NCBI GenBank assembly: GCA_022559985.1
Contig: JAFJTR010000081.1
Coordinates: 1-64,000 of the forward strand
From: Parastagonospora avenae f. sp. tritici 18332-5
Lineage: Eukaryota; Ascomycota; Dothideomycetes; Pleosporales; Phaeosphaeriaceae
DNA: 64,000 bases
Reading direction: 5' to 3'
The notes beneath the pieces are model-generated. The model saw only the letters and a program-made list of their open reading frames with translations, was not told the origin of the DNA and ran no database searches. How positions within the stretch are numbered: position 1 is the first letter of the stretch; each line of letters starts with the position of its first letter. Positions 12,261 through 24,806 of this stretch are shown piece after piece. Position numbers and translations under genes: made by a program.

Positions 12261-15200
12261 ATGGAAGGAGGATTGGCTTTCCACTCGGGCTTGGTGCGCG
12301 CTCACACTTCTCACCAAGTCGTCTCCCAGTCCGCCGCCGCCCACGCCCACGCCGCCGCTGCCCACAACCGCATCGCCAGCACCACCGGGCCGCCCGCCCT
12401 CATGTCCCACCAGAGCTACCAGAGCCAGTACTCGAGCTACTCGCACAGCAGCGCCCGCGACACCCAGAGCACCCAGGCGACGTCGACGAGCACGCTCTTT
12501 GGGGGCCAGCCGCCGCCCAACTTCGCCAGCAGCACCCCCGTCAATGGCGGCCCCGTCGAGGCGAGCGACAATGTGCTCAACAAGCGCGCCGACAAGGACA
12601 CCTCGCTGTTCCAGCGCTGCCTGCAGCTGCAGATGCGCCTGCGCCTGATCCCCGGCTTCAAGGAGTGGATGGCCGAGGAGGAGGACAAGGCCGACGACGA
12701 TGCGGACCCCGTGACGTTGCTGTGGAGGACCTTCCGGAGGGGCTATCCGCTGATGGAGCTGTACAACGCGCTCGAGCCCCGCACCCTGCTGAGCATCCCC
12801 AACTCCAAGACGGACGAGAAGAGCCTGAAGAAGAACGAGAAGATGGCCACCTACCGCTTCATCCAGAGCTGCGTCGGCGAGCTCGGCATCCCCCAGGAGA
12901 GCTGCTTCATCCTCGGCGACCTATACGGCGACGACACGACTGGCTTCGTGAAGGTGAGACCCCCCGAGACCCCCCGCTGTGCGACCCCCCGAGCGCGCCC
13001 AGGCTAATGAGACAGGTCACCAACGTGGTCAACCGCGTGCTGGACTCGCTTGTCGCCATGGGCAAAATCGACGCCGCCCAGGCCTCCATCGGCGACCTCG
13101 CCTCCACCACCAAGCGCACCCAGCGCGAGCACATCATCGACGAGCTCGTCAAGACGGAGCGCACCTACGTGCAGCACCTGGAGCTGCTGCAGGAGTTCAA
13201 GAAGCTCGTCGAGGAAAAAGGCGTCATCAGCGGCGACCAGGTGCACGACATCTTCCTGAACCTCAATGCGCTGCTCGACTTCCAGCGCCGCTTCCTCATC
13301 CGCGTCGAGCAGACCAACGCCCAGCCGCCCGAGGAGCAGAACTGGGGCAACCTATTTGTGCTCTACAAGGAGGCCTTCAAGGTCTACGAGCCGTACATCG
13401 CCAATCAGAAGAAATGCGAGCAGATTGCGATGCGCGAGTTTGAGAAGCTCAAGGAGACGGGAGGATCACCCGAGATGCGCCAGATGGTCGAATCTCCGAC
13501 CCTGCTCACCTCGTTCCTTCTGAAACCGTTTCAACGGCTCACCAAATACCCACTTTTGCTTTCGGTATGAGACGCGCACCCGGGTGCTTCAGATATAGTG
13601 CTAATTAGCGGACAGCAATTGCGCGACAAGGGAGACCTGGACGAGGGGCGCCGTGACGACATCTCCCGCGGCATCGAAGCGGCATCTTCCGTCCTCGAGG
13701 GCACCAATGATGCCATCGCCCGCGAGGAGCGCGTCGAGGCTGTAGAGGAGCTCAAGACGCTCGTCGAAGACTGGAAAGGCCACCGAATTGAAGGATTTGG
13801 CGATCTGCTCCTCTACGGACAGTACACGGTGCTAAAGGGCGAGAGCATGTCTTCGAAGAACGAGGAGCGCGAGTACAAGATCTACCTCTTCGAGATGATC
13901 CTGCTCTGCTGCAAGGAGATTAACGTTAACAAGCCCAAAAACAAAATGTCGACAAGGACGCTCGTCACCAAAGACGGAAAGCCGAAGCTGCAGCTCAAGG
14001 GCCGCATCTTCATGCAAAATGTCACCGAAACCATCTCTCTGCAAAAACCAGGTAAGCTAAGACATTACATGCCAAGTCACCAAATCTGACAATGCAGGCT
14101 CGTACACTTGCCAAATATTCTGGAAAGGCGACCCTGGCATTGAGAACTTCATCATACGCTTCCCGACCGAGGCAGAAATGAAGCAGTGGGCGACTCAGGT
14201 CGACATGCAGCGACGCGTATGGAAGGACCAGGCCCGAGCAAGCGCAAGCACCACTGCTTCGAAACCATCAGATACCCAATTTGCATACATGCGTGATCAG
14301 GTCCTGGAGAATCCCTACCGCGAGGATGAGGCAGACGACGACGAGGAAGATGTCGACCCACTTACCGTCTACCCAAGAGACAGCTATAGAAATATGCAGA
14401 ACAGTTCGGCAGCATCCATACGATCTCGATCGACGACTGGCGAAAGCGAAGCACCGCCCCGCTTCCCCATAGGTAGTGCCGGCCCACCACTGAGTTTGCG
14501 CACCCAGCAACTGCAATCTGGCGGCAATCAGGAGTCGTACTTTTCGCCCACAGCCGAGACGCCCATGTCAACCTATTCTAATGCTAGGACAAGCTCAGCT
14601 TCCGCGGGTACCTTCCCCTTCCCACGGCAGCAACCGCCGAACAACTATAATCATGAAGAGAACAACCGTTACACAGCGCCTGCACAAACTCGGAATGGCG
14701 CAAGAGAAGGATCAGCTCAATACGCACCAGCCCGAAGTCGTCCGTCGCTGCCACCCCAGGCCATGTCTTCTCAGGGCCGGTTGAGGGCGGCTAGTAGCCC
14801 CGATATAAATTCAAATTTGAATCCAAACGGCAGGAGATCGAATGGACCACCACAACCACCAGTACCCGAAGTACCACCTTTCCCAACACATTACGCCTAC
14901 AATGCCGCAATCATAAATAGGAGCCAGAACAACTCACCAGCCAACCAGCCGCCTCCACGGGCTGCTACCCAGTCCCCAGCGATCCAGCGAGATCGTCTTA
15001 TCCAGCAACGCACCGCTGCTGAACTAGCAAACACCGACTACCACGGAGCACCGCAACTACGGACTCCAAACTACGCACCGTCCTTGCCCCGTACAATGAC
15101 CCCGGCCTCTTCTTTCGAGCGAAGTCAGGGCACATTGACTCCAGCATCCATGGACTCTAGGAATATGTCGCCACCACTATCGCAACAGGACTCGAATATA

Positions 15201-15506
15201 CCCACTCAATTGAAGGTCAAGGTGCACTGTCCTTCGGCTGGCAGTACAATGGTTTTGGTTGTCAGCACAAACATTAGCTTTCAATCACTAAAGGACCGAA
15301 TCGATGCGAAGCTTCAGCGGTCGACGTCAGTCTCGTTAGGCTCAGGCCAAGTCAAGCTCAAATACCTCGACAGCGAAAACACATACGTCAGCATACAATG
15401 CGACGATGACGTGCAAGAAGCTTTTGAGAACTGGAAGGAGCAACAACGAGATATGAACCCCGGCGGCGGCCAGCTTGGCGAAATTGAACTTTTCTGTCAA
15501 CGATAA
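12261..15506 (+). CDS. cdc24: Cdc24-type Rho/Cdc42 guanine nucleotide exchange factor
   Basis: This GEF activates Cdc42 in polarity establishment at the hyphal tip. It is 1028 aa. In order: a calponin-homology-like CDC24 region (about residues 115-255), a DH domain (about 265-450, with DELVKTERTYVQHL and LLKPFQRLTKYPLLL), a PH domain (about 480-640, with DLLLYGQY and YKIYLFEMILLCC), a long Pro/Ser/Asn-rich linker and a C-terminal PB1 domain (about 945-1028). That order is diagnostic of Cdc24; PB1 binds the Bem1 scaffold. Exons: 12261-12953, 13016-13564, 13616-14051, 14098-15506, all joins in frame. The start is uncertain: the ATG at 12261 gives an Ala/His-rich leader, and MSHQSYQ at about 12402 is an alternative. 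Confidence 0.93.
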
Positions 15507-16419
15507 AGGATGCGTTGCATTTTGCGCGTCTGGGACACATGGGCATGGGTACCGGCGTTTATTATACTGTTTTTGGGCGACAATATATCAGGGGCACATC
15601 ACATCTTCTTGTTCCGAGCGAGCATTCCCCTGGAACGAATGGCAGGCTCGCTGCTTTTACGATTTGCGAGATATCATCTATGGATAGGACGCGAGTCAGA
15701 GAGGGGTAGGTCCGAGCGGATACGCAGAACCATATTTATTCTTATCTACCTAGCCCTTTCCTGTACGAGGCGGGGCATTTGGTTGGCGTGTGTATGCTTG
15801 ATTGGGGGAGGTTGGCGGGCTTTTTTTGTGCTGGTGGATAAGATTTTGTTCTTTTCTTCGATGAGAAAGATTATAGGGGGAAATGGATGATTGATGATGG
15901 AATGAATATCTATGCTATGCTTCTAGATTCTTCTGTTGTGAAGACTTGTGCGTGGATTTGATGTTGGTATTTGTGTAGAGAGTACTAATCGATGATGCTA
16001 TATTCGCGCTAGCATGGATTCTCATACCTCGTCTGCTTCACCTCTTCTGTACGGCAAAGACATGTGAGACTACGGTGTCGATTCCGAATGTTTCTTCGTC
16101 GCGACCTCGCGTGGTGGCAAAACGCAGCGAATACAATTTGTTACGCATAGTGACCGGGGTTTATTCGTACGTGATGAAGACAGCACGAAGACTGATCATT
16201 CTAAGCCAGAGAAGTCCACGAGATTTCCAACCAATACCAGTTAATAGACGAATGATTGGTAGGAAAATCTTCGGCCAACATCCACACTCTCACGAGGCAT
16301 GTTTGATCACTGCAAAAAACAGTGAAGATATACAAGCTCCACTGGCATAATGGTCGACAAGTGCATACATGTCTAATTCTACCATTTATAAGCACCGACT
16401 ACACGCCTCCCCTACTCAC
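15507..16419. other. convergent intergenic region
   Basis: This is the tail-to-tail space between CDC24 (+) and the MFS gene (-), expected to hold both 3' UTRs. No gene is supported; ORFs such as 15510-15890 have no recognisable domain. Confidence 0.5.
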
Positions 16420-18541
16420 TCACTCCTTCTCCCCCGCAACAACACCCTCATCCCGCCTCCGATGCAGCGTCGTAGCCACTTGCCCCGTCAACAAATGATC
16501 TACATTCGGCAGCAACAAACTACACACAATCGCCACGCCCGAGAACGCAATATTGCTCAGAAACACCGTGCGATATGCGTCGGCATTGGCTTGCTTGTAT
16601 GCGGCACTGCCCGCTGCGATGATCTCGGGCGTAACACCAGGAATCGCGGAGAATGCTGTGGGCCCCAGCGCGAATGCCGCGATGAAGGTGGGGATGGAGG
16701 TGGATGGCAGACCCGCGGCGAGCAGCTCGGGAGGGACTTGAGAGGAGATTGTTGATGTGAGGCGGTTGGACAGGATCACGGTGTAGACTGTCGCGGCGAT
16801 GGAGGAGATGAGGAAGCGGATGGAGCCTGCTACGCCTGAGGCGGTGCCGAGTGCGAATTGGTCTTTTGCGGCGAGGGTGACGATTGTTATGGCAGCTTTG
16901 ATTTCATTTTTGTTAGACTCGAGAAAATCGTGAGCGGGGAGGTGAGTAGACGTACCGCCTTCAGTCCAGCCAACGAAGAAGACGCCGAAGGAGAGCAGCG
17001 TTGCGGCTCGTGCCATAGTGCCCACGCCGCATGTTGCCATGCTGCCGAAACATATCGCGCCCAGGGTGATACCGACGACGCATTGCCATTTCAGATGCCC
17101 GATTTTCTTACCAGAGAAGCCGCCGACGATTTGGCCTAGGGTGATGCAGAGCCCGACGAGGGAGGAGAGCCAGGCGGAGTTCATGGCGCCGCCGTCGGAG
17201 TACTGTATCTCAGTTAGTTCTATCTGCCATACATTCAGATAGAGTGAGTATATGGGAATGACTTACCAGCACCGCAACCATACTCGGCCAGACAATGGCG
17301 AAGGCGTAGTACACGCTGGCCCCGAGCCCTGTCAGTATGACGGAAGCGTTCCAGGAATAATTGCTGAAGATGTGCATCGGCACCAATGGCTCTTTTAAAT
17401 CCATGTAGCACTCGTACATCACGAAGCACACCAGCGCGACAAGTCCCGCTACAATCGTCCCAATCACGTATCCCGAGGACCAAGCATACACGCTCCCGCC
17501 CCAATTCAGCCCCATCATGAACACCAGCAATCCGCCGGTATACAACGCCGTGCCGGTGTAGTCGAAGTCCTTGATATACCGCAGCACACTCGCGTCTCTG
17601 CCGTGTTTCATGCTAAACGTGAACGGTTAGAGAGACAAGAACATAGTGAATGGGATGATTCACTCACGAGAATGTAGGCGGATGGTAGAACAGCACCCAG
17701 CACGCGCAGCTAGACGCTTGAATCCCTATCAGAACGTAATAACACCCCCTCCACCCCACGCCCGGCCAGTACTCGATGAAACTCGTACTTATAACCGGTG
17801 CCACGCCACTCCCCGGTATGCAAAAAAGGTAGCAGAACGCATTGCCCGCGAGGCGATATTTCATCGGCACGAGTTCGCCCATAACGTAGAAATAGGATAA
17901 CTGGGTGGCGGCCGCGATGCCCATGATTGTTGTGCCGACGATCAACGCGGGGATGGATTGCGCGGTGGCGCAGATGATGGCGCCGAGCACGCCGAGTAAG
18001 GAACCGCTGACGAAGACCCAGCGGCGCCCGAAGATGTCGGATATGCGGCCGATGATAGTGAGGGTTACGGCGGAGGTGAGGGTGTAGGAGAGGGCGACCC
18101 AGACTATGTTTGGGTCCTAGGTGGGGAAGGGTTAGTGAAGGTAAGATCAGAGGCAGAATGGGAAGTGTTTGAGGATGAGATTTGTATCTGGGGATGTAAG
18201 GAGAGAACTTACAGGCCCAATGTCTGCGTTTATGAGAGGCAGGATTGGAGCTGCGTAGCCGAAGGCAGCTGGAAGAGCAATTCGTGTTAGTTATGGTTTC
18301 AATATTTTGCACATTTCGATCACGAATACGTACCGACTCCTGCCATTAGTCCAAGTCCGATCGCTGCCATTGTGCCGACGAAGAATTTGGATGTGAAGTA
18401 GCCTGGTGGTAGAGAGCTTTCATCTAGTTCGAGGTTTGTGCCGACGGCATCGTCGTGGGGTTGTTTCTCAGCTTCGCTCATTGCTGGAGAGGATGCTGTG
18501 ACAGTTTCGATGCGCTCAGTGTAAGGATCGGCCTTCTCCAT
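16420..18541 (-). CDS. MFS transporter, TRI12 / siderophore-efflux family
   Basis: This is a major facilitator of 593 aa with about 14 predicted helices, probably a plasma-membrane proton antiporter or exporter. It begins with a polar leader, then helix 1 (FVGTMAAIGLGLMAGVG), the DHA-type loop GRISDIFGRRWVF and a late segment (AAITIVTLAAKDQFALGTAS) typical of the fungal trichothecene efflux/TRI12 group. Six exons: 18541-18334, 18268-18213, 18116-17668, 17612-17267, 17202-16956, 16895-16420. Every junction is GT...AG and the summed length is a multiple of three. No trichothecene or siderophore synthesis genes lie nearby, so the substrate is unknown. Confidence 0.88.
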
Positions 18542-19489
18542 GATAGCAATTGGGAGACTAGACTACCGCTGTCAAGTTTTCAATTTCGATCGGCGCTCTC
18601 AAGGATAATGATGATTTTTGTCGGGAATTGAAGGGGAAGTGAGCGTGTACCGACTATGCAAATTTAGCTCCAACGGGCGACGTGCAGTACAGGTACAGCC
18701 ACGGAATGCACGCAGCAGCAGTTTCTTCTTCGCTCCACAGTAGGACAAATATCCCACGCTTTGTATCACCATCGCATACTCGCGTCACGGGAGATCAGCA
18801 ACGCTGCATCCTAGTCTCTGGTAGCCCTTTTCCGGATTGCGGGGTCCCCACGTTGTCCCAGATTACCCACATCGCGTGCGTGCATCCAGACTTTGGGGGC
18901 CCGAGAATGGGGTTGATGACAGGCCCGAGTCTTTCTGAAGTCTGTGGCGCCTGGGCATGAATATGTGGAGGAGGCGCTAGTGCTGAGCAGGGTGCGGAAA
19001 AAGACACGCTGGGGAGGAAGAAGGAATCCGGCGCTGACAGGGAAAAATAAAACATGATACGAGGATAAGAAACGATAAAGACTGTATGCTTCGCTCTTTG
19101 TGCTGCGCCTGTATATTTGACGTCTAGCTTTATGTTGCTAAATCTGTAATGTGGAGGTGTGCTTCTGATGTGCTCGCTGCATCCGTGTCCGATTTAGACA
19201 ACTATGGCGCCTCTGGCATGCATGTATCGCAGAAAAAGAAATGACAAAGGAAATAATCGCAATATGGTATCTTCGCATCCGGAACGCCGAAAAAAGGCCA
19301 AAGCCAGCCGTAAATGCCGTCGATCCGATAGTCTCCCTGCCGTATATCATGCCCGAGATCCTTGTACAAGGAGCATCCCCTTATAACCTCAACGCCTCTC
19401 ATGTCCATGCTCGAACGGCAAACATTGCGGAAATAGGACGGATAGCACATCGCAAAGGAGAAAGTAGTGCTTGACATGAGCAGGCGTTA
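18542..19489. other. intergenic, promoter side of MFS gene
   Basis: No gene is supported. The short ORFs overlap one another on both strands and none shows a domain. The stretch should contain the MFS promoter and the 3' UTR of the G-alpha-like gene. Confidence 0.45.
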
Positions 19490-21469
19490 TCATCCCGTCT
19501 TATCACTCTGCACAGAGCTGATAACCTCAGATCCACTTGTTCCAGATCTCTTCTCTGGCGAAGCGGCGCTGCGACTGCGGCTCAGTATAAGCTTACCCGC
19601 CAATCCTGTGGATGATCGAGTAGTCGAGACCACGGTATTATTACTGGCGTTCCAGACCTCCTCTCTCGCTTTGCGTTGCTGAATATGCTGTAGTGTCTTC
19701 TTGAGCGCGGCGTATAGATGTGTGTTGTCGCTCAAATCGAGGTCGACCCAGAATGAATAGATCGACAGATGGTTTCGATTGACATCCTTGAAACGCTTCA
19801 GAATATACTGACGTGCAGATGTTTCAGGATCCTCTTCACTAGGTACGTAATCCGAGAAGAAGGTTTCGAGTGGGGAGAATGGAAGTTTCTCTCGGAAGCG
19901 GGTAAAGTTATTAAGAAGTAGGATGATCGACGAGTTTGCAAACTTTTCTGACGCGGCCCAGAGTTCGAAGTTTGCAAAGTCTTCCAGGAGCTGGGACTCT
20001 GTAGATTGCCCGAGGTAAGGCTTGTCGTAGCGTGAGACGTCAATGGTGCACACGAGCGACGTCGCACCATCAAGCTGATGGTGCCAACGCTTGCGGAAGT
20101 TGCCTGAAAAGTAGTGTCTAGGTATAACATTAGCACATGTCAGGTCTACCCGATATGATTACGCACCCCGAGACATTGAATAGGTGGATGTCGAGCTCGT
20201 CCCAATTGAAGCGCAGCTCTTTTATGCCACCAAGCGACTGATTAAGGCGCATCATATCTGCCTCGGTTGGTAGGTATTCATCGTCAGCTATCCTCTCTAT
20301 CTCTTGGGCAAAGTACGGTGAGTATTGCGGGAAGTCGATCTCGAAATTCTGGACGAAAAGCTTGGAGAACTCTGAGCATGTCCATATGGTCTGAACGGCC
20401 TCGACAGCTTCTGGACTTATTGTGGGCAGAGTTACTGTCTCTACCTCATGTAGCAGTATCGCAAAGTGCTGATTGAGGTCGCTCGGAAGGCTGATGCCGG
20501 TATCCTTTAGCAAGTCGATGATGGCATGCATAAGCAGGCGGACAGTCGAGCGTACGGCGTAGACGTATTTTTTGCGCTCTTCGACAGGATAGTAGCCCTC
20601 TGCATATAGAACTTTCATCTGATTCATGATTAGTTCCTTGCCGCTGTCTCGGTCACCCATCATAACCAGCTTGGTTTCCCGGCGAAGGGTGGTAGCGTCT
20701 TGCTGCAGCGCGCGATCTATCGCATCGGAGCGTGTGTTCGCAGCGGCGATTTCGTAGTCCTCCTCGGTGGGTTCATGTACCGGCTCTTTTCGCATCAGCT
20801 TCACGTAGTACAGATATCTGAACCATTGGATCATGGCTGATGCTTGCGTCAAGACCCTCATGCACCCTCCATCGACCTTCCAAGAGCGCGTTAGAACCTT
20901 GAGCTGGTTGGCATCACGTGATCGAATCTGGCGCGACTTGTAAAGCAGTATCTTGCGCTGCGCCATTGCATGACTGTCGGAGTTAGGGTTCGTGACTTCG
21001 TGGCGGAAGACTTCAAGGCTCACCATTTACAGGCAGCTAGAAGTAGTGTAACAGCTTCAGTCTGTCCTTGCGCAACCTTCCGCAAGCGCTCCATGGATCG
21101 GCTACCAACAGCATACTTCACTCGGGTCGCATAATCGAGAGGAACATGATCAGGCTGCTTGAGGTTCTTGACCAAGGCGTCCAAGTGCCGCATCAGCATA
21201 CCGCACGAGGTCATGAGGACGTCCAAGTCGGAGAGCAATTGGGGATGCATATCCGACAGCGCATGACTGAGCCAGTCGTGCATGTTTGCAAGGTTGGATT
21301 TGAGAGCGGTCAATTGCGCGATGAGATTGATGGAGGTGCCGTTGTTGTCCTTCAAGCGGTTGTGTATCTGCCGTAGGCCGTCGATGCTGTCGCGCAGTCG
21401 CTTCATGTTTGTCGCGACGGCGCTCTGAAGCGCATACACGACCTTCTCGTTGGGCTGCGCGTCTTCCAT
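19490..21469 (-). CDS. G-alpha-like protein with degenerate GTPase motifs
   Basis: This 626-aa protein has an all-helical N-terminus (about residues 1-230) of the kind found in fungal multidomain signalling proteins, then a G-alpha-like module. The G-alpha order is recognisable but the nucleotide-contact residues are not kept. The P-loop is GDRDSGKELIMNQMK instead of GxGESGKS; the switch II segment is NVSGHYFSGNFRKRW where DVGGQRxERxKW is usual; and the NKxD site reads LLLNNFTRF. Exons: 21469-21024, 20973-20167, 20117-19490, joined in frame with branch-like CTAAC and CTAATG sites. The start is uncertain. The frame stays open upstream to 21688 through a hydrophobic stretch (VAALLAATLILALLTV) but lacks an ATG, so an upstream exon may exist. 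GTP binding is doubtful. Confidence 0.78.
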
Positions 21470-22286
21470 TGCGAATATGGGAGTCGCAATGCGACGCGAC
21501 GGTGAACGGTCAGGGTCGTGTGCGAGTGCTTGAGCGAGGAACGGGCTACTTACTGTAAGGAGAGCCAGTATTAGTGTTGCCGCCAGTAGGGCCGCCACGG
21601 GAGAGTTGCCGACGCTTCCAACCTCAAATCCCGGTTGCTGCAGGCTTGTAAGCAGATCAGCACCGAAAGTTGCGACCGTCTCGGGCACTTAGCAGCACAC
21701 CCATGTCAATTTGGCGTGGCTGTGCGTAGTGAAGCGCGGCCCTAACAACTACTGCTGCGGTGAACAGATAGTCTAAGGCTGTGATGAGAGTGAATTGAAA
21801 TGACAGGTGACGATCTGTCGCATTGATCCTCGAATCCCGACACGTGCTTGCGTCGTGACCTCGGGCGGGAGCTTCCAGGTGATCGTGCACGTGCTGAGAA
21901 CCCTGGAGCGTGCGCAAGGGGCGGAGCGACGACGGCCTTGGAAGACACAACAACAACATTTGACTAGCCGCCCATGGTTGCGTTGACTGTTTCGATGCAT
22001 GCATCTATGACTGATCATGCTTGACAGAGCCGCATTTCATCCTAACAGGGGGCGTTTCTGACTCCTTGACACCGATAGGGCTAGTGCTGTGGCTGGTGCG
22101 ACGCCACAGCGCAAATCTTCTGTCGTCGTGGTTGAAGAGTCACCCAAATGTCGATCTACCATCAACATATCCACTACATGTACTAAACACGGGTAGGTCT
22201 CTCAAGAGCCATGGAAATCATACAACAACTCTAAACACAATTTATTGAACCCAAGCGTGCGTTGAGGTGATCGACCGACATCTGGT
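21470..22286. other. divergent intergenic region
   Basis: This is the promoter region between the G-alpha-like gene (-) and the F-box/RGG gene (+). Part of it (21470-21688) may be an unrecognised 5' exon of the G-alpha-like gene, since that frame remains open. Nothing else is seen. Confidence 0.4.
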
Positions 22287-24353
22287 ATGGCCACCCTCCA
22301 CACTTTACCCAATGAGATTCTCTCATTGGTCACCAGCCATCTCGAGCATCCTCGAGATGTGCTCAATCTATCTGTGGCAAGCCGACGCTTGTCCGACTTT
22401 GCAAAGCTGGATGGCTGGAAAGCCTATCTAAAAGGACGATTCAGGCTTGGTGGGCTAGACCCCGATGCTCAGAATGCGGTCCATGGCCTGACTACTCTGT
22501 ATCGCAATTGGAATCGCAAAGGATTCATTGCGAGATACATGGAGCCTTCAGTGCTGACTACCAGTATCAACACATGGCAAAAGATCAAATGGCGAGGTCC
22601 GCGGGGCCAGACTATGGGTTATCAACCCAGCATTGACAGCTATGAAGAAGCATTCGGGGCATGGAATTCGCGCAGAGAGTTCCTATCATGGTCTGCCGGC
22701 ACACACATTATTATGAGAGTCAAAGAGACAGGGACGTCTGGAAGAGCCGCACGAGAAGATCAAGCATCCGCTGAGGATTCTACACGAACTCTCGACGCTT
22801 TCGGCCATGGCAGTACATGGTGGACGTACAAGATACCGGACAGCTTTGAAGGGCGAGATGACATAACGAGTATGAAACTCCTGCGACCACACCAACGTAG
22901 TGAGGATTTCGAGCAACTCGTCTTTGGTACAGCTTCGGGTCACTTGTCGCTGTTGAGCTGGAGCGCGCAGCAACATGAGACTCGGGAACAAGGATACGAC
23001 ACCGGGGCCAGAGCGGTAGGATCAGTGTCTCTCTCCCCATCGGCCAGACCAATGTTAGCTGCAAGCCTCGGTGATACAGCCTTGGCCCTGTACCCGATCA
23101 GACACAGCTCGACAACCCAAGATCTCATCGAGCCACTTGCGGAAACTGTACCGATCCCGCCAGGCGCTAAGGGACGAATCTGGTCATGCGAATTTCTATC
23201 CAACGACAAGGTAGCTGTTGGACTGGGTCCGTCCAACGAGCCTATCCACATTTACGATGTTACACCCAACGCCTTCTTGTCTCAGCCTCTTCGTACGTTC
23301 AACCTGGAATCCAGGTCTGGGACAGGATCGCAATCGGATAACAACGCATCACGCAACACGTCTGTCTACCCCATACTACCAGTCCATGGTACGGCGCAGT
23401 GCGGCTCTGATGCGGGAAATGTATTCCTCTCTGGGGGCTATGACGGTATCACTCGGCTGCACGACGTGCGCTCGCCGCGTAGCTTCGAGGCCATGTTCTG
23501 GGACCCAACGAACGACTCCTCCGTTTACTCACTCGCTATGCAAGGCCTTGAGCGGATCGTAGTTGGTGTCTCGATGCACAGCATGATCAAAGTCTTTGAC
23601 TTGCGCTTGGCAGGATCGCATGCGTACCAGTCTTTCTATTCACCATCGAGCCCAAAGCCAAAGAGGCAAGCTCCGAATCATGACTACGCCTACAATGCAA
23701 TCGTCAAGAATGCGAAAGACCCCTCGCGTACAGTCCCTGGTGGCTGGAACTTGTATCTCAATCCTCGTATTCGTCCAAGGCGCGATGCTTACCGAGAAGA
23801 CTACTCGCGGGGTGGACAAGACTCGCCAGTCTATAGTATATCCATACCCTCACCCATGTCGCCCAATCTGTATGCCGGTCTCGAAGGCACAGTGCAAAGC
23901 TTGACATTCCATTCTATAGCAGACCAGTATCCTGACCCATTGCTGTCACAGTGCCAAACTCGATTTCCAGAGTCCGGTGCGGTCGATATCCAAAGCTCGT
24001 ACAACCCGCGAGGTGACGCCCTCAACCTGGGTATGTACGAGCAAGGCACGGAAGAAGGCCTAGGCATGCAATTGCTCGTCCAGGGCGATGTGACATCGAG
24101 TGTAGTGCAAGACAGGGAGCGCAAGGATTCTGGAAGAATAAGAGCGCTGGATGAACGATGGAAGGATCTTAGGAACGAGGGCGATCGCTGGGCTAGAGGG
24201 GAAGTGCCGCCGCAGAATCAAGCTCAAGGCCAAAATCAAGGACGTGGCCGTGGACGTGGACATAATCGCGGTCGCGGAAGGGGTGGTAGAGGAAGAGGTC
24301 GTGGCACTGGTGGGGGTGGTGGTCGAGGTGGAAGCACTTGGTCCAACACTTGA
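22287..24353 (+). CDS. F-box / WD-repeat-like protein with C-terminal RGG tail
   Basis: This is a single-exon 688-aa protein. The F-box is at the extreme N-terminus (LPNEILSLVTSHLEHPRDVL, from residue 7). The centre has several WD-like blades, such as VFLSGGYDGITRLHDVR and VVGVSMHSMIKVFDLR, suggesting a propeller that recruits substrates to an SCF ligase. The last 40 or so residues are an Arg/Gly tract (GRGRGRGH...), often an RNA-binding or arginine-methylated region. The combination of F-box, propeller and RGG tail is what can be seen; no substrate is evident. The start ATG is preceded by an in-frame non-coding leader and no better start is visible. Confidence 0.85.
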   Translation: MATLHTLPNEILSLVTSHLEHPRDVLNLSVASRRLSDFAKLDGWKAYLKGRFRLGGLDPDAQNAVHGLTTLYRNWNRKGFIARYMEPSVLTTSINTWQKIKWRGPRGQTMGYQPSIDSYEEAFGAWNSRREFLSWSAGTHIIMRVKETGTSGRAAREDQASAEDSTRTLDAFGHGSTWWTYKIPDSFEGRDDITSMKLLRPHQRSEDFEQLVFGTASGHLSLLSWSAQQHETREQGYDTGARAVGSVSLSPSARPMLAASLGDTALALYPIRHSSTTQDLIEPLAETVPIPPGAKGRIWSCEFLSNDKVAVGLGPSNEPIHIYDVTPNAFLSQPLRTFNLESRSGTGSQSDNNASRNTSVYPILPVHGTAQCGSDAGNVFLSGGYDGITRLHDVRSPRSFEAMFWDPTNDSSVYSLAMQGLERIVVGVSMHSMIKVFDLRLAGSHAYQSFYSPSSPKPKRQAPNHDYAYNAIVKNAKDPSRTVPGGWNLYLNPRIRPRRDAYREDYSRGGQDSPVYSISIPSPMSPNLYAGLEGTVQSLTFHSIADQYPDPLLSQCQTRFPESGAVDIQSSYNPRGDALNLGMYEQGTEEGLGMQLLVQGDVTSSVVQDRERKDSGRIRALDERWKDLRNEGDRWARGEVPPQNQAQGQNQGRGRGRGHNRGRGRGGRGRGRGTGGGGGRGGSTWSNT

Positions 24354-24806
24354 TGGCTGATTCCTTCCCCTACTTCGTCCAGCTCCCAGCATTATCCCAA
24401 AGGAATGGAGGATGTTCACAGATTCTCGATTTTGATTGAGCGGCCCAGCCAGTGCCTATGGTTTTTTTTGACAATTATCGTGCGAACCCACCAGTACGTC
24501 AAAACTGTAGGTAGTAGCAAGACTGAATCGAGAATATCTCCGGCTATGCTCGAGACCTGCTGCGACGAACTCTCATCTGTTGGCTTGGCTCACCCAGAGG
24601 ATAATACGCGTTAGTTAGAGCAGGCACATAGCTGTCAACCGAGCACCCGGGCAGCTTCCAATCTTCAAATAGTGCACGGGCCCTGTGGTGGTGACATATC
24701 GATTTCCTTCCCCGCCTTTTGCTCTCTGCGCTTTGCACCCTCCATTCAACTACACCGAAAGACTTTGTTTTGTACTTGAATTCTTTGTGCCTCATTATCA
24801 CGAACC
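24354..24806. other. short intergenic region
   Basis: This is the gap between two co-directional genes, expected to hold the 3' UTR of the F-box/RGG gene and the promoter of the metal ATPase. No gene is seen. Confidence 0.5.

Noticed and set aside
16420..22018. Secondary-metabolite cluster around the TRI12-like transporter
   Set aside because: No synthase, P450 or pathway regulator is nearby; neighbours are Cdc24 and a G-alpha-like gene.
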